A stretch of DNA of 36,305 nt, taken from assembly GCA_018668695.1 (NCBI GenBank), contig JABJBS010000400.1:1-36305 (forward strand), given 5' to 3'. Each line of letters begins with the position of its first letter. Position 1 is the first letter of the stretch. The notes under the pieces were generated by a model. The model was not told the DNA's origin. It ran no database searches and was given only the letters and a program-made list of their open reading frames with translations. The translations under genes were made by a program, and so were the position numbers. The stretch comes from Deltaproteobacteria bacterium. GTDB lineage: Bacteria > Myxococcota > XYA12-FULL-58-9 > JABJBS01. Of this stretch, positions 16,573 through 24,600 are shown in pieces.

Positions 16573-17313
16573 ATGAAACAAAGACTTTGCGCAGGGCTCA
16601 TCATGGCTATGGCAGGTGTTGTGGGCTGCGAAAATTCGCAAACAATGGAAGCCCCCACTAAGCTTGAAGCCGCTAAAACGACCACGCATTGGTTGGTGAC
16701 AGGTGCTACGGATCTGCACGTTGAGCCAACTGAGAATAAATGGATCGCCCACCCTCAAGAGCCGCGGGATACTTCGAATTGGAAGGGGCTCGTGTTTCGT
16801 GGTGATAGCGTCAAGGTGATCCGTGAGAACGGCCAGTGGTCAGAAGTGCGTCAGGTGTCGGGAGCAACGGGTTGGATTCAAACAGAGTACTTAGTCGCTG
16901 GTGACGAGCTACCTCAGGCGACGCTGATTCAAGATACAGAATCGTTTATCAAAAAAGGTTCAGCTCAAGCTGACGAGACAAAGCTACGCCCCGGAAGTCT
17001 TCTTTTCATTCTGTCGCAAGATGGTACTTGGTCTGAGGTGAACGTCGCGAAGGGTAAGGCCCGCTGGGTTGAGACTTCAGCCTTGGTCATGGATGAAAAA
17101 GAGCTGGCGGTTGCTAAGTACATCGTCCAGGCAACTTGGCATACAAAACATGAAGGCTCTGGATACAACGGAAGACGTTTAGAAAAGGTCTTGGATAAAT
17201 ACCCAGACTCAGCGTTGCTCAATCGTTTAGCGGAAGAAGTGCCAATTCAGAACTTACGCGACATGGGTTATAAAGACGACCCAGCCGTAGAGCCGTTTAA
17301 TCAGAAACGTTAA
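16573..17313 (+). CDS. Lipoprotein with two SH3-like domains
   Basis: The 246-residue product has a lipoprotein signal (MKQRLCAGLIMAMAGVVGCE; lipobox VVGC, Cys19). Two SH3-like (SH3b) segments follow. The first spans about residues 40-110 (DLHVEPTENKWIAHP, then GDSVKVIRENGQWSEVRQVS and GATGWIQTEYL). The second spans about 115-175 (SFIKKGSAQADETKLRPGS, then DGTWSEVNVAKGKARWVETS). Such domains often bind cell-wall peptides. The tail has a short helical region (RRLEKVLDKYPDSALLNRLA). The ATG at 16573 is chosen because AAGGAG lies 8 bp before it. Its last 17 bp overlap the end of the minus-strand lipoprotein gene. Function is not known. Confidence 0.85.
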   Translation: MKQRLCAGLIMAMAGVVGCENSQTMEAPTKLEAAKTTTHWLVTGATDLHVEPTENKWIAHPQEPRDTSNWKGLVFRGDSVKVIRENGQWSEVRQVSGATGWIQTEYLVAGDELPQATLIQDTESFIKKGSAQADETKLRPGSLLFILSQDGTWSEVNVAKGKARWVETSALVMDEKELAVAKYIVQATWHTKHEGSGYNGRRLEKVLDKYPDSALLNRLAEEVPIQNLRDMGYKDDPAVEPFNQKR

Positions 17314-18856
17314 ATTGAACTTCGCCGGTTCCCTCTGAACCATCGTCTCTAAGTATGCTAACCCAGTATACGGTATCCGCTTCAGGATTAAACTCCAGAT
17401 GTTTGGCTGCATTGGCAGTGTTGTCACGAGCGACTCGGTCCGCATCAGTGTACCCACCTGCGAAAACCTCGATGGTAGGCGTTGCTCCTGAGAGTGTGAC
17501 CATGTCGAGTTCAAGTGTTTTACCTGCGCTCGTTGTTACCGTGAACCAGTCCTGCTCGCCGGAGCAGAGGGTGAAGTCTTTAAAGGTCGTAACAGGATCG
17601 GTGCCCACCTCATGTGAACCTTGGGCAATATTATTGGGTTCCCAATTATCATCTAGGCAAAAGCCGCCGGGGACTACGATTAGCTCCATGCTGACCGGCG
17701 CATCCACTGTTTCAAATTGCAAAAACTGAGCGTAGACTGGAGATTGCTCTAGTTTAGCGAGAGTTAAGCTAAGGAAGTTTCCTTGCCGAGTCGCTCCAGT
17801 AATTTGTTCAGAGTTTGCATTCATCAAGTAGAGTTCAGTTGTGCCGCGACTGGGATCGATTAAAGCATTGATGATGATTCCGTCTCCCACTGCCGCATCG
17901 ATTTCAAACCAGTCTTCATCACCTGTAAAGGCCGCCGGGTCATTGGTGCAGAGGGCAAAGTCATAATTGCCAGTGCCTACCGGACCATGAGCAACGATTG
18001 TACTATTTACCCAATCCATTCCATTGTTGGGTTCGAAGCTGTCTTCAGCGCAGCCTGCGGTAACGCATGTTCCTGAATCGCATAGGCGGCCCATGATGCA
18101 GTCGGTGTCAGCTGAGCATTCCGGAGCATCGAAACAAGTCGCCCCAAGGCATTGTTGAGAGCCCGGACACGGTGAAGATGAAGAGCACGTTCCACAATAC
18201 CCTTCGTCTGCGCACACAAGTGAGTCAGGACATTGTGAGTCTGCGGTGCAACCTTCAGGCGCGCATGCTTGAAGGATGATGTCGCAGTATTCATTGTTCT
18301 CGCAATCGGCGTTGGTGATGCATTCTGGCGCTACGATGCAGTCACCTCCGATACACACACGACCTTCTGTACAGTCAGCGTTGGTGGCGCATGTATCTGG
18401 TTCCAGGCAGGTTCCAGTCGTTTCATCACAGGTTTGGAATTCAGTGCAATTACAAGGTCCCGGTAATTCGTCATCGCAAGCATCGCCAATGTTATCTTGG
18501 TCGATATCCGTCTGATCCACGTTGGAGACCTCTGGGCAATTATCAACGTCGTCCTCAATGGTGTCGTTGTCTCGGTCTAGGTCACAGCTGTCACCAATGC
18601 CGTCTTCATCCTGGTCAGCTTGATCAGGGTTGTAGTCGTCGGCGCAGTTATCTTCGTCGTTAACAATCCCATCACGGTCATTGTCGTCGAGCACCTCGGT
18701 CTTACATTCAAACTCAACGCAGACTTGTCCCGCTTCACAATCTTCTGCGGTCGTGCATTCAACGCTAGACGGGTTACTGACAGGTTGTTCAAGCCCTACA
18801 CCACAAGCACTTGTGAGTATCGCTACGAATCCAATGGCTGTGAAATTTCGGTACAT
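17297..18856 (-). CDS. Cys-rich lipoprotein with TSP3-like calcium repeats and two PPC-like domains
   Basis: The 519-residue product has a short lipoprotein-like signal (AILTSAC, Cys18). Residues about 58-130 form thrombospondin type 3-like repeats (DDNDRDGIVNDEDNCADDYN; DQDEDGIGDSCD; DRDNDTIEDDVDNC) that should bind calcium. Residues about 135-270 hold six or so short Cys-rich units of the form C-x-x-DADC-x-x-G-x-x-C (CATNADCTEGRVCIGGDC; CITNADCENNEYC; CSADTDCIMGRLC). Two similar beta-sandwich domains follow, each opening with EPNN and containing DWF (SFEPNN...DEDWFEID near 280-320; NWEPNN...EQDWFTV near 410-450). That is the pre-peptidase C-terminal (PPC) pattern. It is the last gene of the three-gene secreted operon, 36 bp after the previous one. 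No enzyme is seen; a surface adhesion or scaffold role is inferred. Confidence 0.85.
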   Translation of the reverse strand: MYRNFTAIGFVAILTSACGVGLEQPVSNPSSVECTTAEDCEAGQVCVEFECKTEVLDDNDRDGIVNDEDNCADDYNPDQADQDEDGIGDSCDLDRDNDTIEDDVDNCPEVSNVDQTDIDQDNIGDACDDELPGPCNCTEFQTCDETTGTCLEPDTCATNADCTEGRVCIGGDCIVAPECITNADCENNEYCDIILQACAPEGCTADSQCPDSLVCADEGYCGTCSSSSPCPGSQQCLGATCFDAPECSADTDCIMGRLCDSGTCVTAGCAEDSFEPNNGMDWVNSTIVAHGPVGTGNYDFALCTNDPAAFTGDEDWFEIDAAVGDGIIINALIDPSRGTTELYLMNANSEQITGATRQGNFLSLTLAKLEQSPVYAQFLQFETVDAPVSMELIVVPGGFCLDDNWEPNNIAQGSHEVGTDPVTTFKDFTLCSGEQDWFTVTTSAGKTLELDMVTLSGATPTIEVFAGGYTDADRVARDNTANAAKHLEFNPEADTVYWVSILRDDGSEGTGEVQFNVSD

Positions 18857-18892
18857 GTTTATTTCTGACCTTATTTGAGAGTGCTCTATAAC

Positions 18893-21664
18893 TTAAGGAA
18901 GGGGAACAGCTTGGTAAAAGACATCGAAGTCTTCGCCCTCATTATTGGGTCTAACTTCGTCGTCGTCGCCTGCCGGGACATCATCGGACCATACAAGGTG
19001 GGCGAGGTCGTCGGCGTCAATAAACACACCAAGACCACCGGCATTTTCACCACCGCTGGTGACCAAAACCAGTTCGGGACTGTTCCACGTATAGGTGGCA
19101 CTTGTGCCTACGCGAGTTGCTTTGAGCATGCTGATATTGGCGTCGCCATTTGCATTCCGCTCGGACCAGAATACGACGACGTTGTCATCGTCGATCGCTT
19201 GGAGGTGCACGCCTGAGGAGTGGTACTCACTCATGGCGTTATTCAGATCAAACGATTGATAATTGGTTGTAATCATGTCCCCGCTGCTATCAAGCACTTG
19301 GAAAAAGACGTCGTAGTCGGAGCTACTTGCGAAGAGGTTTAGCTCATCGTGCCAGCCGATATAAACCAAATCGTTTTCACTGATAGAGATAGACGGGGCT
19401 CTTGAGTCTGCGTTCAGTGCATCGTCGAAGGTACCATTTAAGCTGCCACTGTTGCTGATAAGAGTTGTATTTTGAAGGGTGCCATTTTCAAAACTGCGGT
19501 AGTAGATATCATCATCGGTATTAACATCACTAAAGACAGTACCATCGTCCTGCCATACGATATGTGCATCGGAGTCGCTGTCGAGAGCCAGTACAGCGTT
19601 GCGGCTGTTGCCGTCGCCAACATCATTGCTCACTTCAGTTACCAAGCCCCATCCGTCTGCGGCAGTCCAGCGTGTATGCTGGATATCATGGTCTGTGCTG
19701 GTCGTGCGGCGTCGCCAAATAAGGTGAACGCTGCCATCTTCGGCGGCGGCTAGTTGAGGCTCATCGTCATTTCGATCTGAGTTTGCGACAACTTGGGTTT
19801 GGTTCATTTCACCCGTATTAACATTAAGAGTACGGTGAAAAATATCATAATCTGTAATGGATAAAGAATCTCCAGTATCTGACCAAACGATATGAAGTAA
19901 TCCATTAGAGTCTATTACGGAGTGAGAGTCGCCGGAATCACCATCAGGCAAATCAGTGGGGCTGGAAATAAGTAGAATATCGCTCCAACCGCTGGCATCG
20001 AACTTGCGGTAAAGAATATCCCAAGGAGCATTGTTGTCGCCTTGTGAGTAGGTGATGCATCCTGGGAACTGAACACATTCATCTGTCCAGACAACGTGCA
20101 TAGCACCATCGCTATCGTGATTGACGCTTACCGATCCGCTGTGCCCAGGGGAATTTGTGTCCGAGAGCAGCAAGGAACCAGCCTGGTAAAGGAAGGTTAA
20201 GCTAGCGCTGCTTTGAATACCAACACCGTTGGTCGCGGTTACGGTAATTGTGTGGAGCGTACCATTTTCAACACTGGATAATGGTAGCGTCGCTTGCCAG
20301 TTGTCACCGCTTCCTGTTCCAGGTTCACATTCCACAACATCGTCCAAGCAAATTTCAACGTCCGCTACTTGTGCGCCGCTTTCAGTACCGCCGAGAATTT
20401 CTGCTTCAACCACAACACTTGCGCTTGAGAGTACGCTGCCGGCTTCGGGAGTGATGATGGTAATGCTAGGTCCTAAGAGCTTGTAGATGGTGACACATGT
20501 CTCAGGGCTCGTGTTGCCTGCTAAATCGATTGAGCTAAAACAGATGAAGTTGTCGCCATCAACTAGGCTGGTGGTGTAATCCAATACTGAGGCGCCGATC
20601 CCGTCTATTTCGCTGCATGTTGGTTCTTGGTCGCGGCGCAAGCAGAGGTTTCCATCGGCGGCACGTGTACCTGTTATTTGCACAGTGGCTGCTCCAGTAC
20701 TCTCTGAAACTTCGTCGAGAATAGGTGCTTCAGGAGCAATCGTATCTAAAACGGTTTCGGCCGATGCAGGGACGCTGATGGAGCCTTCTGGGGTTTGAGC
20801 GTATACGTAAAAACTGTTTTGTCCTTCACCCAGGTCTATGTTGTAGGTCCAATTGAGGTCGTCGCCTGTCGGTACAATTTCAACAGGCTCAGTTGAGACG
20901 ACTGAGTCTCCCGCTTCAAGCTGTACCAGCCAAAGTGAGGTGTTAGCAGGTTTGGTTCCTACCAGAGGGTAGGGGTCCTGGCGAGTTGGGTTTGGAATGT
21001 CTTCAATGGTGACAGCGCCGACGCTTGCGGTGGTGCCGGCAATGCTTACGAGAGTGGCTTTGCTGACGTTGCCAGCTAGGTCGGTCGAGGTGAAGGAGTA
21101 AGTGTTTACACCAGCAACAACATCGACGGTGGTGGTCCAGCCTGTTTGACCATCCACTTGGATAAGGGTTGCACTGTCGAGGTCGAGAGAGCCATCACTG
21201 TCTTTGGTTCCGCTTAAGTTCATGGGGATTGATGTTTGCTCTCCCATGACCATGCTCGCACTGTGTGCATTGACCACCGGTGGTTCCGGGGCAATGGTAT
21301 CGAGCGTAATCACCACTTGAACAGATTCACTGTAGACACTTTGGTCACTTGTGCTGGCAGTGAGAGTGATTCTGTTGGAACCTTCATTCAGAGTTAAGTC
21401 AAAACTCCAAGTGGTATCCGCGGATGCACCAACTGCTTTCACAGCTTCAGGTTGCCCTACAAGCTGATACCAAATGATGGTGTTGGGACTTCGCTTGCCA
21501 GTCAGCGTGAATGCCGGCTCGTTGGTAAGGCTGTCGTAAGCATCAACCGTAGGTTTATCAATATCCCCGGGCGCGATGGTTGCTTTTTCGCCGCAACCAA
21601 TCAGCAGTGCGATTGATGTACAGCCAACAAAGAGTGTTCTGAGAACTGGATTTATTTTAGACAT
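18893..21664 (-). CDS. Lipoprotein with Ig-like repeats and a seven-motif propeller-like C-terminal half
   Basis: The 923-residue product has a clean lipoprotein signal (ALLIGCGE; lipobox LIGC, Cys24). Residues 35-510 hold about five bacterial Ig-like domains of one type, with repeated signposts: DTIAPEPPVV and DTIAPEAPIL, TSTDLAGNVSKA and SSIDLAGNTSPE, and endings such as NRITLTAS and NSFYVYAQ. Residues about 515-910 carry seven motifs related to D-x-x-x-H-x-V-W-x-D: AMHVVWTDE, LLHIVWSDT, SVHLIWRRR, DAHIVWQDD, LVYIGWHDE, NVVVFWSER and LAHLVWSDD. Seven evenly spread W-containing motifs suggest a seven-bladed propeller of sialidase/BNR style, without a recognisable active site. It is the middle gene of the operon, 26 bp after the 1827-aa gene. 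Probably anchored in the outer membrane as a binding protein. Confidence 0.85.
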   Translation of the reverse strand: MSKINPVLRTLFVGCTSIALLIGCGEKATIAPGDIDKPTVDAYDSLTNEPAFTLTGKRSPNTIIWYQLVGQPEAVKAVGASADTTWSFDLTLNEGSNRITLTASTSDQSVYSESVQVVITLDTIAPEPPVVNAHSASMVMGEQTSIPMNLSGTKDSDGSLDLDSATLIQVDGQTGWTTTVDVVAGVNTYSFTSTDLAGNVSKATLVSIAGTTASVGAVTIEDIPNPTRQDPYPLVGTKPANTSLWLVQLEAGDSVVSTEPVEIVPTGDDLNWTYNIDLGEGQNSFYVYAQTPEGSISVPASAETVLDTIAPEAPILDEVSESTGAATVQITGTRAADGNLCLRRDQEPTCSEIDGIGASVLDYTTSLVDGDNFICFSSIDLAGNTSPETCVTIYKLLGPSITIITPEAGSVLSSASVVVEAEILGGTESGAQVADVEICLDDVVECEPGTGSGDNWQATLPLSSVENGTLHTITVTATNGVGIQSSASLTFLYQAGSLLLSDTNSPGHSGSVSVNHDSDGAMHVVWTDECVQFPGCITYSQGDNNAPWDILYRKFDASGWSDILLISSPTDLPDGDSGDSHSVIDSNGLLHIVWSDTGDSLSITDYDIFHRTLNVNTGEMNQTQVVANSDRNDDEPQLAAAEDGSVHLIWRRRTTSTDHDIQHTRWTAADGWGLVTEVSNDVGDGNSRNAVLALDSDSDAHIVWQDDGTVFSDVNTDDDIYYRSFENGTLQNTTLISNSGSLNGTFDDALNADSRAPSISISENDLVYIGWHDELNLFASSSDYDVFFQVLDSSGDMITTNYQSFDLNNAMSEYHSSGVHLQAIDDDNVVVFWSERNANGDANISMLKATRVGTSATYTWNSPELVLVTSGGENAGGLGVFIDADDLAHLVWSDDVPAGDDDEVRPNNEGEDFDVFYQAVPLP

Positions 21665-21690
21665 TTTTGACCTCGTTAGAAGGGCTAACC

Positions 21691-24600
21691 CTACTGCTGC
21701 TGGCAGGTTCGAGCAACGCTGAAGGAGTAGAGTATAGGACTTTGATTGCTTTCGTTTGCGACCAAAACCATTCGAGTTTGAATAAAGCGATTTCCTGTTG
21801 GTACATCGTTAAGACTTGCGGGTGATGACTCATAGTATGTGTCTTCACTTGGGTACCACTGGCTCCAGTCGTCTCCATCTGGGTTGTCACCGACACGAAC
21901 TTGGAACTTAGCAACTGAACCGGCAGGTTGAGTTGTTAGATTCCACTGGAGGTAATCCCAGCTTGAAACAGTGGGTCCAAAGCAACCATCGATGATTTCT
22001 TTGTAGTCTCCCTGAGGGTCCGTAAAAGTGGCTCTTAGGTTACCGGTAAAGTCACTGTAGGTATAAAGTGAACCGCCGAGATTGCTTCCACCTGCAACGT
22101 CATTTGGATAAAAGCCGAAAGCACCGGTTGTTGGATCAAGTGCTGTTAGGTTGTTGGTTGTACAGTTGGCTGTCCAAATCTTACCGCTGCTACCAATTCC
22201 AATGCCAAGCGGAGCCTTGCCGCTGTTACCCATGTAGATACTGGTGGTTCGCGAGCCGGTATTGGAGTCGTAACCCATGATACGCCCTTGTTGACCACTT
22301 CCAGGGTAGGCGGAAATCCAAACGGTTCCTGCCGCATCGACCGTTACGCCTCGTGTGTACATATTGTCGCTGCCAAATTGGGACCATGTGTCGGACTGAG
22401 GCTCGTAGCGGCCGACATTCCAATTCTTGCCGTGGTTACCGAGCCAGACCCGGTTTTCTTGGTCGATGGCCACACCGTAGGTTCCTCGTTGCCAGTTGCC
22501 CGGTTGAGTTCGGATGCTGTGAAGCTGATTGGCTTCCCATCGTGCTGTAGAGCTTGCTGCATTCCAGAGTCCATTATCTTGCGGAACCCGGTAGTCGTTG
22601 GTGTTAAAGCTTTGAATTTGGCCTTGGTGACAACAGCTGTTGGGTGCCCAGAGAATGCCGCGGCCGTCGATAACTGCGCCGTAGGGCCGTACATCCATTC
22701 CAACCCAGCGTTTGATCTTACCGGTGTCTGAGTTCACTTCGAAAAAGCCGTACCTGTTGAAGTTACCGAGCCAAATGTCGCCTTCCGCATCAATCGCGAG
22801 CGCCCGCGGGAGATAGTAGCCATCACCCTTGGATTCGTAAGTTCCATCCTCATAGTAGGCTGGCTTTCGAGTCCAAAGAATACACTCGTCATTTTCTGCG
22901 TAGTACTCTTGTGCTTCACCGGCACCCACGGTCATATCGATGACGCCGTTTTCATTGTAATCGCCCGAGGTTTCAATCACCCCGTTGTTATTGATGTCGA
23001 CGCAGTCGCGTTCAAGGTTCGCAATCTTGGTGATGCTTCCTTGGGAGCTAAAGGCTCGGTTGGCGAGAAAAACGTTACCTCTTGCATCTACGGCAGTACG
23101 TGAACCGCGGTTACAGGACCCACAAGCTTCGCAGACGTTTGGAATACCGCGAGTTCGGCCATAGCTAGGCTCCGCGATAGCATTATCAACCGTGGCAGCA
23201 TTCGGCCCGAGAGCGCTACAGTATCGGCCAACTTCTTTACCCGTGGTCGTATCAATCTTGGATACATAGCCAGCGCTGTCTACGCCTACCCATGCAAACT
23301 CAACATCAACTTGTTCACTGAAGATCTCAAGGTCGTCGTCGTCGTTTACAATAATCGAGACAGAGTTGGTTCCCGTTGGGTTGAAGGGGAGTCCATCGTC
23401 GCCGCCGAAAACGGTTTCGTTACAGTTGGCCCCGCAGTGCCCACAGGCATTGAGGACGCCTTCATCTACGCCATCATCGCCAGGTCCGCAGACAACCCCA
23501 TCGCCGTTGGTATCACCAGGGCAGTTACAGTTGTTGTCTTTGTAATCACAGACTTCATCAAGGCCTGGGCCAACGGTTGCATCAGAATCGTTACAATCCC
23601 AGGAACCAGTAAAGCTCCCATTATCGTCGACGTCGTTTGAGCAGTAGTAGTCATAGGCTTCGCCAACAGGCGGTGAGTTTTCACGATTGCAGTCCACACT
23701 GCCCGGTTCGCAGCCGTAACCATCGCGGTCATTATCCAGGCCTTCATCCGCGCTTATGTCGCAGTCGTTGTCTTCGCCGTCGCAGCTAAGTTCGTCTGGG
23801 GACTCGGCGGCAGGAAGTGGTGTACAGACCGTCACGACACCCGTATCGGTACACGAGTTAACAGAAAGGCAACCACCGAGGCCGCAGGTCTCAGGAACCC
23901 ACTCTTCGTCGAAGACACCGTCACAGTCATTATCAATGGCGTCGCAGCTTGTATCGACAGTCACCTGGGCTGCCAATGGAATACATTCAACTTCAGTGCC
24001 GTTAACGCAGGCAGAAGTATTCTCGCAGGGACCAAAGCCGCAGCTTACCAAGGAGTAGTCTTCATCGATTAAGCCATCGCAATCGTCGTCGAAGCCATCA
24101 CATGTGGTGTCGCCTCCGATTGGGTCAACATTACCAAAGCACGAGCACTCGCCATTGACATCGACATCGACAGAGATGCCTTCGCAGCCGTAATCGGCAG
24201 GATTAATATAGCCATCACTCGGGATGTAGATCCCTGTACTGTTTTGGTTGAGATAATGTTCATTGTAAATTGCGATGATAAGACACTTACTGTCGACAAA
24301 GGTATTCACCGCATCGGAAAGGGTACCGGCGATACGACCGTCAGATAAGGCCTGCATAAGCTTGTTGTAGCGGCACTCTGCAACCTGAACTTTTTGGTCG
24401 AGGTCATTAACGCCGCCGGTTGTCCAGAATCCGCCATCGTCTTTGAGCATTTTTCTGTTCTGGGTAAGCACTGTGTTGGCGTTGCCCAAAATGTTGTAGA
24501 GCGATGTTTCACCCTCGTACATGGAGAAGTTGACGATGTAGCCGAGGCTCAAAATGAGACCGCCCTGCCAATAGTGCGTGTAGATGAGTCCGTTGTTGGT

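Noticed and set aside
23390-24150. Tandem repeat DNA or CRISPR-like array in the acidic repeat region
   Set aside because: The periodicity is at the protein level (Cys/Asp-rich units) with diverged DNA; no regular repeat-spacer structure.
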